From the NCBI GenBank assembly GCA_029224185.1, contig CM055194.1, forward strand, positions 26,075,364 through 26,139,363: a stretch of DNA of 64,000 nt, given 5' to 3'. Source of the DNA: Karalla daura. Taxonomy: Eukaryota; Chordata; Actinopteri; Chaetodontiformes; Leiognathidae. The translations under genes were made by a program, and so were the position numbers. This document shows, piece after piece, positions 45,027 to 57,546 of this stretch (position 1 is its first letter; each line of letters begins with the position of its first letter). The notes under the pieces were generated by a model. It ran no database searches, was not told where the DNA came from, and was given only the letters and a program-made list of their open reading frames with translations.

Positions 45027-46020
45027 GCAGGTGACTCGTGGTGCTGGGGTGAACGGAGGCCGGTGAGTCTGTGTGCGGTTTCATTAACACGTTGCTGTTG
45101 CAGCTGAAGCCAAAGAACCTGCGAGCAGATGAGGACGAGGAGAAGGAGCCAAATTTTTAATTATGTTTTTCTGTGAGTGATTGCTGCTTCTCCTGTACGC
45201 AGGTGTGTGTGTGCATGTGTGTGTGTGTGGGACAGGAATGGATTTGAGGTCTGCAGATTTCCTCCAGACCTCAGGATGGGTGAGTCCTGCTCGCCAGTGG
45301 AGGCTCTGAGCTGGATGTGAGAAGATAAGAAGTGGAGACGTGAAGTCTGTCACTGAGTCAGATTGGGTGTGCAGCAGCTCTGCAGACTGTGGTGAAACAT
45401 CTATTCTCAGTGTCTGGGTTCACAGGCGAAACAAGGAACTCTTCACATGTTCTTCATATGGATGAAGGAGACAGTGAAGTTCAACGAGGAAGTGATGGAA
45501 CATGTTCTCTGTTGGTCCTCACTAGCAGAGTGATAATAGTGAGGAACTCTACACACAATGACTCCTACAGAATATTTCTTTTTCTTTCACCTCTACATCT
45601 CACATCTGAATCCTCTCCTCGGTCTGCTTCAGATTTTCAGATCTTTAAATCCGTGCTTTTCAGCGGTGACGTGTCCTGAACCTGTCTCTGCCTTCAACCC
45701 TGCTTCTTCTCCCCGCTCTGACAAACGATCTGGCCTTTAAAGCCTGCGAGACACTTCACATGTGAAGGGAAATGAAGTACTGTAATTTTACCACCTGCTC
45801 ACATCTCATTTCACTTCCCAAATGGATGTTTTGAAAATCACAGTGGACAAGCAGCCGCACGGTAACTAAGGGAGTCCTGGGCAGTGTGTCATTGATTGAC
45901 TCTAATAGGTTACGCTAAATCCCTTTTTTTTCGCCCTCATCAATTACTCTCATTTATTTAGTAGAGCATAACTCTATTTGTGAATGAAAACCTTATTCTG
46001 AAGACAAGAAGAATTAGCGT
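45027..46020. other. Unique DNA, no gene recognised
   Basis: A short GT-rich patch lies at 45205-45229. Frames at 45084-45353 and 45389-45679 have no domain. Confidence 0.5.
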
Positions 46021-46640
46021 GTGGGAGCTGGACTGTTGGAAAAGGAAGAAAATGAGGTGTCTAACCCAAAGTGACATTTACAAATTACCTGTTAATTTCA
46101 ACTGGGTTGAGGGATGATAGGAGTGAATTACCCTGACAGGGGTAGCGGCCAGCGCCACTCCACTGCCTAACCTGCTCCCTCAGACAGCGTGCCAGCACCT
46201 GAAGACGCCTCGCGTCTTATCTGGGCTGCGCCGTGTCCACACCCACCTGAGGGGCCTGTTCTCTGCACGCAATCTACTTTTGCTCCAATTAAGTGGAGGC
46301 TGGATGATGAATAGTCACAATCAGCGTTGTTTTAGAGGTCTGTGCTCTGGAGGATTCGAACCGTGCACAGAGAGTTGGACGCAGCGTCCGCGTGTCGGAC
46401 CAAGGTGAAGCGGTCAGACTCGCAGCAGAGTCACCTTGGAGAACCCCCCCCCCAGGCCCCTCCACCCCCGCCCCCCCGCCCACTGCAAACATTAGAGAGA
46501 AAACAGTGCCAAGTGGAAATGGTGACATTTGAATTGAATACCTCAGTAATGGATGCAATCTCTCTGTAACCTCCATTTAGCTGGCGGAGCTGCTCGCTAC
46601 CAAGACAGGATCCCTCAGGTCAGTGGAACCAGAGGACGCT
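46021..46640. promoter_or_regulatory. Candidate conserved non-coding block
   Basis: Positions 46070-46330 are repeat-poor, with ACAAATTACCTGTTAATTTC, GAGTGAATTACCCTGAC and CCAATTAAGTGGAGG. A C-rich tract interrupts at 46445-46480. Frames at 46289-46576 are not convincing. Confidence 0.4.
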
Positions 46641-46701
46641 GCTTAATGATGCCTGTACTGCTCTGAGAGCATCGACGAGATGCAAGAGGGAAGATAAACC
46701 A

Positions 46702-46768
46702 GCCCCCCCCCACACACACACACACACACACACCACCACCACCACCACATACACACACACACACACAC
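46702..46768. repeat. C9-(CA)n-(CAC)n-(CA)n composite
   Basis: A C run leads into CA units, five ACC/CAC triplets and a second CA run. Confidence 0.95.
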
Positions 46769-47020
46769 CCCTTCCCCACCCCCTGCCTATTAGCAGCACA
46801 CAGAACCAACATGTCTGATAGTTTTCCTGGAACCTCAGAGTAAACACGACTCTGATCCCTCGTTTTGTGGCGTCATGTTTATCAGCTCCATTCAGAGGTC
46901 GATTCTTCTGCACATGTGAAGAGAAGGAAGAAAAGCTGAGGAGGAGAGAGGATCAATCGGGACTCTGGTTGCTGATTTTACGTTCAGGAGACTTTTAAGG
47001 AGGAGTAATTCTCCTCTAGG

Positions 47021-47180
47021 TAACATAGATCTATGAGCTCTGGTTCCATCAGAGCTCACAGTCTGTTCTACTTCCTGTTTGTAGCTGTGGGAATATTACA
47101 CTTTGTTCCTGCTCAGATCTGGCTGCTTTCATGCTGATCTGGCAACCACACAAAGGCTGAACTCCTATTGGCTTTCTCCT
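47021..47180 (-). repeat. Dispersed repeat family 1, copy I
   Basis: The landmarks AGATCTATGAGCTCTGGTTC, TTCTACTTCCTGTTTGTAGC, GTGGGAATATTACACTTTG, TCAGATCTGGCTGC and TTTCATGCTGATCTGGCAAC are followed by CTCCTATTGGCTTTCTCC. The copy is nearly complete and adjoins the flank of an acidic minisatellite copy. Confidence 0.88.
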
Positions 47181-47182
47181 TC

Positions 47183-47353
47183 ACTAACTGGAGCTCTGCT
47201 GCAGTTATGGAGTGATGCTCCACCTCCAGCCTGATGTTGGAGCCAGGACCTGAGGAGGAACCAGAGACTGAGGAGGAACCTGAGGAGGAACCAGAGGTTG
47301 AACCTGAGGAGGAACCAAAGGAGGAACCAGATACAGATTCATATGGTTTTTAG
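47183..47353 (+). repeat. Second copy of the acidic minisatellite and its flank
   Basis: GGAGCTCTGCTGCAGTTATG, CTCCACCTCCAGCCTGATG and TTGGAGCCAGGACCTGAGG match the reverse complement of 25360-25430. After that come three to four units of the GAGGAACCAGAGACTGAGGA type repeat. From 47216 the frame reads CSTSSLMLEP and an acidic stretch up to TAG at 47351-47353, the same frame as the first locus. A TGA lies just upstream at 47213-47215. Confidence 0.85.
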
Positions 47354-47768
47354 CTGGATTTAGACTCCAAAGTTTCTCCATGAATTAGGACATGATGGTG
47401 TTTTCAAACTGCAGTCTTTGGAGGAGCAGACTGTTGTTACATAAAGTCCAGATAAAAACAGTCTCTCACTCTCGGTCCCCTTTAAAAAGGTCACTCGAGT
47501 CGACTCAGGACTGTAGGATAGTTGTGGAAACTCCTTAACAATCTCTGGCGCGGCTGCAGAGCTTCAGCTCCACCCTGACCTCTTTAGAGCGGCCGCGCAG
47601 CTTCTCCCTCACTCTCGTCTGACCGGAGAGAACTAATGAGTGTGAGGCCGCGGCTAAAACCTAATGGGGCTCAGTAGTTTTTGCTCGGGGCTGACTGCTG
47701 AAAATGAACATTTAACCACAGCTCCAGTAATTGAAAAAATGACAAGCAGTACATACAGGCCAGTGCCC
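47354..47768. other. Unique DNA, no gene recognised
   Basis: The first 50 bp (TTTCTCCATGAATTAGGACATG near 47376) is shared in part with 35825-35855 and may be the outer part of family 1. A NotI site (GCGGCCGC) lies near 47590. No exon is recognised. Confidence 0.5.
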
Positions 47769-47772
47769 CACA

Positions 47773-47838
<66 letters not shown>
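47769..47838. repeat. (CA)n microsatellite
   Basis: About 33 CA units with one CAAA interruption near the left end. Confidence 0.97.
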
Positions 47839-47840
<2 letters not shown>

Positions 47841-49485
47841 CTCGCACACACACGCAGCGACCAAATTATTATGATTATTTGCCACCTCCGGATTAGACGC
47901 CGCTCCACTCTGTCACTTCCATCAGCGACCAGGAGGAGTGTCAGAGACACGGGACGAGGCAGGGATGTGGAAGCAGCATCAATTAAGATGAGAGTGTTAG
48001 CGTCTCGTTAGGCGGATCAGGAGGCAGCGCTCAGCTCGCTGCTGCTGCTGCTGCTTTTACTTTGCTCACAGCTCCACCTGCTTGTCATCCATCGACACTG
48101 ACCAGAGTCCTCAGAGGAAACCTCGCACACGTCCTGCGACCTTTGACCCACAACACAGGAGCCAGGTTCAGTGATGGACTCATAGAGGTAACGGAGGTGA
48201 TTAATGCACAGCTGAACACTAAAACAAACATCACAGAACAGCTCCATCTGCACCATCACTGGAAGAATGAGTGTTCAGTCCAACATCTTATTCATGTCCA
48301 CTTCATGGTGACAAACCCAGAGAATAAGCTCCAAAACCTTCTCTGAACAGGACGAAGAAGGGAGTGCCTCAGTGTTTCTGTCAGCCTAACATCACAGGTT
48401 GAAGGGTTTCAATATTCTGTAGTATCAGAAATTGATTTGGGATTTCTGCAAAACCAGTGAGATGATCAAAGACATTAATAATCTAAAACTTGGATGATAC
48501 AAAATGGTAAGCACATAAAAATCTCCATGTTCCTTCGGTTAATTGTGATCCTGTGAATGCCATCATGACGAGAGTCTGCCATGTTTTCTCTGTTGTTATC
48601 AGCAGCGCAGCAGCACAACCTGCAGAGCCTCAGGAGACCAGATCCCAAATACATAAAATAAGAGTGATTAGAGCTAAATTATTATCTCAGACATTAACCA
48701 GATTGAACACAAGCTCTGAAACCATGATCCATCATAATAGTTGAGCATTATCTTAAATGTCCAATGGCTATTCCATTTATGAATGCTATGCTTGATGGAT
48801 GATGGCAATTAACAAAATGTAATCTCCAAAGAGTTCTGAGAATTCTCCCCCACATTAAACACGTTCCCGGAGAAGAGGTAAGACCTCGTCCTTCACCGCG
48901 CTCAGCACCAGCCCTGTTTCAGAGCGCTCTTCCTTAAAGCGCCGTTAAAACACACCTGGTCTCAGACTGAGATATCAGTCGCCATGGCTTGTTTAAAGAT
49001 GTTTGCACAGACCCACATTTGTAATGTGCAGCTTCACATACAGAAAACAGCCTGGAGTTGAACCAGTCCTGGACCGGACAGGATGCCACAGCGTGATGCA
49101 CCAAAACTAATCTTTCATCTGTTTTCAGATGAATCTAAAAAACATGAATATAAAAATCAGCTTTAATATCTGCATCATTAAGGCTGTAGCAACTATCAAA
49201 TAAACAATAGGAAGAAGTGACTGAACAAAGCAGAACACACACTGGGACACTGACTGTAGTATCTAGAGCAGATAGAAAAGATAGAGCAGACACATTAACA
49301 CACTGTGAGACCATCAGCTAAGTCTGTGTTTGTGAGGAGGAGCAGCACAACACGTTGCAGATGATCTTGTGAATCACCGTCGTATCTTTGTTTGCATTAT
49401 TCTCCTTCCAGAGCTCTCCACCAGTTCTCCCACTCCTCCCACTTCACTGGAGCCCTTTGCTCAGCCTCGGTGGTGTCTTCATTAC

Positions 49486-49486
<1 letters not shown>
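47839..49486. other. Unique DNA, no gene recognised
   Basis: A CTG5 run lies at 48040-48055. An AT-rich stretch at 48640-48840 (AAATTATTATCTCAGACATT) has mild regulatory texture. Frames at 48062-48346 and 48553-48744 have no domain. Confidence 0.5.

Positions 49487-49512
<26 letters not shown>
49487..49512. repeat. (CA)n microsatellite
   Basis: A run of about 13 CA units. Confidence 0.95.
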
Positions 49513-49516
<4 letters not shown>

Positions 49517-49930
49517 CCTGCTGTAATGAGGGAGCAGCTCTGCACTTGGCCACCAGTTCGGTGCAGATTCACCGCTGAAGACGTGTTAATCTCTTCTTAA
49601 AGAATCCTCCCTCGCTAACGAGGGTCAAGTGATCGGGTGTAGCAGCTCGTTCACTCGGAAGCTCTTAGGACGTCGGAGGCTCCGCCCTCTGTCAGCGGCT
49701 CCTCAGTCACTGCTGGCAGGCAACACTGGGCTTATTTAGGTTAAAATCACACGTAAAATGTGTTTTTGCAGTGCAGCGAGGACAGAAAGGAGAACTAATC
49801 TCATTTCTTCTGTCACTTTGCTAAAATGATCTTTTGGAAGGGAGACAGTGGAGGATAATCCCTGGATGGATGTGAGCCCATCCTGTGTCTGAGTCTGACT
49901 TTCACACATCTCCTCCAGCTCCTGCAGCCG
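49513..49930. other. Unique DNA, no gene recognised
   Basis: No feature is recognised. Confidence 0.5.
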
Positions 49931-49967
49931 TGGGGGGGTGGGGGGGTGGGGTGGGGGGGGGGGGGGC
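49931..49967. repeat. G-rich G4-capable tract
   Basis: G runs of 4 to 14 are separated by single T residues. Confidence 0.93.
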
Positions 49968-51142
49968 TAACAAGATCATGCAATATTAATGAGGGACTGA
50001 GATGGGATGTACAGGGCAGCACGGCCGCACTGTGTGTAACGTCTCATCTGTAAGAGCCTCAGATGTTCAGATATGGAGAGAACAACAGGTGTGGGAGGAT
50101 ATCTGCTGGGAACCAACATCACTTATAACAACAACAACAACAATGATAATAGGATATACAATATGATCTTTGTCCAATTTTTTATTTTATTTTTGTCCAA
50201 TTTCACTTCAGTTCCTTTTCCCTTGGATTTAGAGTTTTTAGCGTTGCAGACAACTCTTTTTCACCATCAACTCATACATGTCACCTTAAAGTGGACAGAA
50301 CTGATCACAAGGAACAAGACAATAATTCATGCACACAAGATGATCAATGTGAGGGAGCATCTTCCTCCAGTCAAGCTGGGGAGACTGAACATGTCACATC
50401 TTGATCTCATGACTAAAGTGTGATTTCTTCTGCTGGAGATAAGAGAACAGTAAAAACAGTCAAACAGAGTGTGTGTTCACACAGAGTTTTAGTGCTGTCT
50501 GTGTTAGTCTGTTAGCCTGCGCTAGCCTGCGCTAGCCTGCATGTCACAGTGTCCTTGAGATGCTGAGCTGCTCTTTGTGAATGGGTGAGAGTCTGTTGTG
50601 AGGTGAAGTGGTTGATGGACCTGCACAGTGCAACATGAATGCTTTCTATTTACTATTTATCAAACCTCAAGGTTATGAATGCACTTTCTTTCTCTTGCAG
50701 GAAATGTGAGGTGGACTCTCCTGTGCAGCTCCATCTGTGCCGGGCACGGTCAGAGCCGCTCTCGCAGCTTTATCGTGGGAGTGCAGGAACAGATGGGACA
50801 CATCTCCAACAGAAGCCGACTGGACCAACACCCACTGCCAAACTGGGTCAGAGCCTCACACACTGGTCCAGGTCCTGCTCATCTCTAATGAACAGATGAT
50901 TAAGTCCCGATCCATGTGAACACTAAAGGCCAAACAGCTTTAAAAACATTAGTGAAATGAGCGCTAGGACGGGCAGCAGCGCTGCCTCTCTGTGAGGAGC
51001 TGGACAGGGAGATGTTGCAGGAGAAGCTCTGTGCTGCTGTCCCAGTGGGGGAAACGAGACCATCTGCCCCTCTGCAGGTGACCGTCCCCGGCTGCAGGAT
51101 GGAGTTTAGCTGAGGCAGCAGAAGAGAACAGCAGGGTGAGCG
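49968..51142. other. Unique DNA with short tandem motifs, no gene recognised
   Basis: An (AAC)5 run lies near 50126 and a triplicate of GCTAGCCTGC at about 50510-50545. A sequence with a good splice-acceptor look (TTTCTTTCTCTTGCAG ending at 50700) precedes an open stretch to 50899, but no downstream donor or protein family is recognised. Confidence 0.45.
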
Positions 51143-51197
51143 GAGGAGGAGGAGGAGGAGGAGGAGGAGGAGGAGGAGGAGGAGGAGGAGGAGGAGG
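51143..51197. repeat. (GGA)n microsatellite
   Basis: About 17 GGA units form a homopurine plus strand. Confidence 0.97.
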
Positions 51198-51415
51198 TAA
51201 CCTTCATCTCTTAGTGACCACACAGGTGTCACAGCAGGGAGCCAGACACACGCTGAGGAAACCAGAGCTCAGAGAAGCTTCTGTGTGATGATGACGAGGT
51301 AAAGCTCGTCTACCGCTCTGGAAGCATTCGCTTACACCAAAAAGCTTCGTTAGCGTTAACATTCATGTTTAAATCTGAGATTTTAAAATGTCGAAAATGT
51401 TGAAAAGCAAGAACA

Positions 51416-51573
51416 TAAAGTCACATGATCATTTTACAAGCAGTTGCCAGATCAGCATGAAAGGAGCCAGATTTGAGCAGCAACAGAGCCTAAGATCCCC
51501 ACAGCTAGAGCAGGATGTAGACGAGACTGTGAGACTCTGATGGAACCAGAGCTCATAGCTTCTATGCTAGCAG
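51416..51573 (+). repeat. Dispersed repeat family 1, copy J
   Basis: AAAGTCACATGATCATTTTAC is followed directly by the core GTTGCCAGATCAGCATGAAA. The intervening CAATCAGAGTGAAGCC part is deleted. Then come GGAGCCAGATTTGAGCAGC, ATCCCCACAGCTAGAGCAGG, GATGGAACCAGAGCTCATAG and CTTCTATGCTAGCAG. Confidence 0.87.
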
Positions 51574-52839
51574 GACAACAAGATGTGTAAATGTGCTGAT
51601 TCCCTCCAGGAGCTTGTTGGAACTACTGAGCCACTCCAGTACTTTTAGATCTTTGTTTTAATTCACAGCATTAAAACAACAAAAAATAAGCACTGGCCCA
51701 GGCTAGGCTAACATTAGCACTAGGCCAGGCTCTGCTAAGATACACACACTGTTATTGCTAAAAAACAGCAACATAAACAGCAGCTAAATGTAACTGAAGC
51801 TGTAACAAACTGAAACAAACATCTAAGCGTTTCTTTAAAATAATTCTTCAGTCACTGTGGTGAATGATTCAAAGGTAACGACACATGCAGCTCACAGCTT
51901 CATGGGTCAGTGACCTGTGACATGTCCCAGTAGCAGAGCCTGCAGCTCCGGTGTGAACCAGTCGGAGGGACAAGGTTTCCACGCGTCCTGAAGACGCGAT
52001 GCTCTCACCTCTCAGCTCCTGCTTCCACAATCGCTCGTTATGCAGATACGAGGCCGGAGGCGATGCACAGCAAAACAGCCAAAGCAAATTAGACAAAGCA
52101 GTTCTGTGGAGCAAAGACACTGCAATTAACATGTTACTTAACGATGTCGCCGTATTCTGGATCAAAGCTCCAGATAACCTTGTTGTGCTTTCATGTTTGG
52201 ATACGGAGGCTGAACGCTCAAACAGAATCTCCCCAGGAGGAGACACTCACCTGGCAGCAGCGCAGCCAGAAAACCCTCTGATAAGGAGATTTACGCCAAT
52301 TTGACATGCTTGAGTTTATCAGAATCTATCAGAACATAAACTAGGACAAAGCTGGGCCACTGAGATCAGGTGAGAATCTCAACGCGTTACTGCATCAAAG
52401 AAAACCATAGTATTATTTAATTCAAGGTTAATTTAGGATCTGGAAGTGCTCGACTGGAGAAGAGAGTCCGCAGTGAGTGTGATGGAGATGCAGAAAGTCA
52501 TCAACAACATCTGTGAGTAACCCGCTGGCTTCCTCAGACGACCAGCGTTCACTTAAGGTTCGTTCTTGTATTGTCTGTTACTGAGTCTGCTGCAGGCCCA
52601 GCTGTGACTGCACCAGCATGATCCCAACATGTCCCACATACGTTGGGATTAGGACTTCAACATTTCTCATGCAAGTGGAGTAAAATGGGAAAAGCAGATT
52701 AAACCTTTGCCTTTGAAACGCTTGTTTTATTTTTTGAATGTATGTTTTTCTGTGGTCAAAGGTCTGGGGTCGTCTGTCTGAAATGTGTTCGCTCCGTGTG
52801 CAGTTGTGAAATCAAGCAAAGATTTTGAATAATGAGGAA
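51574..52839. other. Unique DNA, no gene recognised
   Basis: Loosely repeated GGCTAGGCTAAC/AGGCCAGGCT motifs lie at 51700-51740. The minus frame at 51869-52246 (125 codons) has no domain. No microsatellite longer than 20 bp is seen. Confidence 0.5.
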
Positions 52840-53900
52840 AACATCCATAATTACACTGGTTTCAATTAATCAATGCAGGGAGACTGAGAGCTGTCTGCAC
52901 CATGTGCTGATGACATGACAACATGGTTTTTTGCACCACCTGGGTAAACAATTAGCACATGTCGACATTAGAGAGAGGCTCGCTCTCCGCCTCCTCCTGC
53001 TCTCATGCCAGTATCACTATTAAGGCGACTCCATTAGCTAAAAGCTTGTTTTTCTGCACGTTCTATAACAGACTGCTCCATATTTGACTATTATTAGCTC
53101 CAATACATCAACTGTAACATTATTCTAATATCATAGCTTTTAAAAATGTCACCCCCGATGTTTTTGATAACAAGCAACCCATTTCTCAAAACAGAAATCA
53201 TCAAATAATGTCTTGATTGCATCATAATGCCATCAGCAGATGAGGCTGCATTTGGTAAATGGAACATGAATCCACAAAGCAACAAACCAAATGCACATCA
53301 TCCATTGATGGAAACATCTGTGAATCATTATGCAAACTTAGGTTAATTCTTTAGAGTTGGATTCATTAAGGAGTATTGTTAGTTTCAGTGGCTGAGCCCT
53401 TATTATCATGCATTTAGGAAATGAGGCAAATAGAAAAGGCATAAGAGCCCAATCAATAGCTCTTTTCATTTCGCCTTAATGGCCGCGTCTTTTTTCCCAT
53501 GTGGACTAAAAGGAACACATGGGAGGTTGGTGTTACAGCCAGAAAATGTAATTTCTCTGCAGGAAAAAACATAATAATGCCTCCTATCCGCTTTCTGCAT
53601 ATTCCTATAACATTCTGCCAAATTGAGTATGGATTTAACATCAAAAGGTTACATGAATTTTTCAAATGAGATATTAAAGTCAATATTTCAAGCGGTGGAT
53701 ATTTCAATTCGGGGCTTACATGATAGGGGCTGAGTGTGGAGATGAGCTGGCTCGCAGGCATGGCTGCAGCGTCGCCACAAAATTGGCTCCTAGAGGAGTC
53801 AAATCCTCGGATTTTGATGTCAAACACGGCACGAAATGAAAATGCTCAAAAATCACTCCACTCTAAAGGGGCAGAGAGCAAAGTGAAAACAGACGTGTGT
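52840..53900. promoter_or_regulatory. Long candidate conserved non-coding block
   Basis: More than 1 kb of AT-rich DNA is free of simple repeats. It contains CATCCATAATTACACTGG, TTCAATTAATCAATGC, TATTATTAGCTCC, CATTATGCAAACTTAGG and GATATTAAAGTCAATATTTC. The texture is uniform and stop-dense. Together with its length this makes it the strongest block-level candidate for deep vertebrate conservation here. The minus frame at 53453-53827 lies within it but shows no known domain. Confidence 0.5.
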
Positions 53901-54463
53901 GTTCCAGCTCTGCAGCACATGTGAAGAAGACGAGAGTTGAACGTGTGGAGGAGCTGTGGAACGATGCACATCCCAGCCTCAACGTCTGTGAGCCTGAAGT
54001 TCACCTTGAGTCTGTGTGCAGGTTGTTGCTGGAACAGCAGAGCTCCCAGTGTGTTTCACTGGCTCGTCCTCACTGAGAGCACAGCTCTCCGCATCAGCCT
54101 CAACGCTTGACAAAGGAAATGCTGGGCGGTTGTCGACCTCTGGGAAATGTTCGAATTCACTTTGAGACTATTCAGTAGACGCACGTCCATCCATTGGCAG
54201 ATGAGAAGCCAGGGCTCCACACCTTGTGCGAGGCGCCATACGCTGGGACTGAAGGTGTTTTACAGGTTTATGAGATGCGTTTGTTAGCTGTGCTGCTGCT
54301 CCAGGTGCCGCGACCAGAGAGTAAAAACCATAGATCACACACATCCCCGTAACAAGCTGCTCCGGGCTGAATGTGACTGTAAAGCAAACACGACTGCACA
54401 GCAGTGAATGGAGCGAGGCTCCGGTGAAGACCCCCCCGCAGTCCTGTCCGAACGTGTGAAGAA

Positions 54464-54466
<3 letters not shown>
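53901..54466. other. Unique DNA, no gene recognised
   Basis: No recognised feature. Short minus frames overlap the downstream CA run. Confidence 0.5.

Positions 54467-54506
<40 letters not shown>
54467..54506. repeat. (CA)n microsatellite
   Basis: A run of about 20 CA units. Confidence 0.97.
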
Positions 54507-55662
<1,156 letters not shown>

Positions 55663-56564
55663 GTGCAGAACAATGTGGTGAGAAACCAGTGCATCATCCT
55701 CGGGAGGAGCTGTGCTTCACACTGCAATAATACATTAACTGCGTCAATAGCTTGATGGATGTGTTTCTGAGAACTTAATTAGTGTCAAGATAAGTGGTCG
55801 TTCAATAAATGTCTGGCAGCTGAATACGAGTGGCGTTCAGAAACACTTCAAACCTCATAAAACCGAGCGAGTCGCGCAGACAGAGGCGACTGGTTTGCAG
55901 CCTCTGCAGAGGAGCCTGGGACGACCTCGCCAGCGGGGAGAGACGTGGTGGGCCAGGCTGCTCTTTGCTGTTGAGCTAGCAAAGCTGACGTCGACATGAG
56001 GAGAAAAAGCTGTTTTTTATTTTGTTATTTATGCCGGAACACGTTAAAGCATCAGCTGCTCCGTATGTCTGCGGAGGCAGCGTGTGGACGGGGACACGGA
56101 CCAGGACACGTGACAGGACGTGGACACGGACGTCCGCAGACTGGGAACAGCTCCGTTCCAGCAAAGCAGCTGGTTAGACACCAGTACTGAACTGGAAGGA
56201 AGCAGCAGAGCCCGAGCGAGTCGGATAAACAGACGAGGCTGAAGCCGCTTCGCTCGCAAAGTGGGACGTTTACAAAAGCTGCCGACATCTAAAAGGATTG
56301 AATTTGCATACCACAAACTTTCATCTGCGGGGATGTGAAGAAAGACTCCACCACAGGATTCATTTAATATTTAATACATTAGAAACAGTAGCTCTGGCTA
56401 ATTAGAATTTGCACATTTACAAATCAGCTCTGATAGCAAAACAAATTATGAAATATAACGGTGCTCTGTGGATTACCAGGGGAAAATCAGATGATAGACA
56501 AAGCAAATGGAGTATCACTAACAACATACTGTCAGAACACATCACACAGCTAATCCAGTTAGGG
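55663..56564. other. Unique DNA, no gene recognised
   Basis: A short GGACACG-rich patch (56087-56137) and a perfect octamer ATTTGCAT at 56302-56309 are present. The minus frames at 56044-56316 are cysteine- and serine-rich but match no family I know. Confidence 0.45.
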
Positions 56565-56591
56565 GGGGCCGCGGGGGGGCCGCGGGGGGGC
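56565..56591. repeat. GGGGGGCCGCG triplicate
   Basis: Three G7-type runs are separated by CCGC, giving a G4-capable GC-rich mini-array. Confidence 0.9.
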
Positions 56592-57100
56592 TGCTTTAAA
56601 ATATTGATACGCTACTGGGTAAAAAGCTTTCTCTCCGTGCAGGACTCCATTCAGCCTAACACTTGCTTATTGCTCATGGGTCATTAGCCTCTCATCCTGA
56701 GCAGCGGGCCAGTTTGCTTTGAAAGAGAAGTGATTAAATGAACGTGTTTGCTCTGGTTCTCCATTAGAGTTGTTGTTTATACGCCGGCACAAAGGCAGGC
56801 AGTGTGTAAACCGCTGTTGTGTTCATTATTAGATTACTTCCTGGTGCAATGGCTTTTGGTAAAAGCCGTGGAATTCTTGTAAGAGGACTCAACGTGAGCT
56901 CAGAGGAAAAGCATTTATCAAATGATAAAGGCGGAGGCTGCGGCGCAGGCAGGCGTAAGTATCTGCAGAGGAGATGCCACACGGCATCTACGTCACTGAA
57001 GTCAAATAAAGAAATGTGGAGCCGCGCCGAGTGGACTGGCTCTACTCTGCATGTCAGGGTCAGGCTTTTAACGTGAAGTGAGAGCATATTTATCATAATG
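56592..57100. promoter_or_regulatory. Candidate conserved non-coding block
   Basis: The repeat-poor sequence contains GAAGTGATTAAATGAACG, CATTATTAGATTACTTCC, GGCTTTTGGTAAAAGCCG (a short self-complementary stretch near 56848) and CATTTATCAAATGATAAAGG. Frames at 56764-57096 minus and 56819-57076 plus overlap each other and have no domain. Confidence 0.45.
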
Positions 57101-57385
57101 TAGCAAAAACATAATGGAACCCTTTAACTCCATTTTCCTCCACTTTAAAAATCTTCTATCAAGCTTTCAGTGCAGTGGGGCTCAGGTCCGTCCTTCACGC
57201 GGCCGCTCCATCAAACACCAGAGCAAATAAGGAGGAGTGGAGCCGAACCTCCCCTCACTCCTCACATCCTGAACCAGCTCAGCTGCTAGAGGAGGAGGTG
57301 CATCAGCTCCTCTCATCAGGGGAGAACGTCCTCTGACCAAGTTACTTCACTCTGCCAGTGAACCTGCAACTGGGGAATGGAGCAT
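57101..57385. other. Unique DNA, no gene recognised
   Basis: No feature is recognised. Confidence 0.5.
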
Positions 57386-57546
57386 TAACATAGAAGCTAT
57401 GGGCTCTGGTTCCATCAGAGCTCATAGTCTGTTCTACTTCCTGTTTGTAGCTGTGGGAATATTACCTTCTGTTCCTGCTCAGATCTGGCTCCTGCCATGC
57501 TGATCTGGCAACCACACATAGGCTTCGCTCTGACTGGCTGTTTCTG
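57386..57546 (-). repeat. Dispersed repeat family 1, copy K
   Basis: This is a nearly complete copy: AACATAGAAGCTATGGGCTC, TTCTACTTCCTGTTTGTAGC, GTGGGAATATTACCTTCTG, TCAGATCTGGCTCCTGCC, ATGCTGATCTGGCAACCACA and GGCTTCGCTCTGACTGGCTG. It is very similar to copy I. Confidence 0.9.

Noticed and set aside
50639..50899. Internal exon after the acceptor-like TTTCTTTCTCTTGCAG
   Set aside because: No recognisable protein, no clear donor at the end of the open stretch, and two overlapping frames of equal quality.
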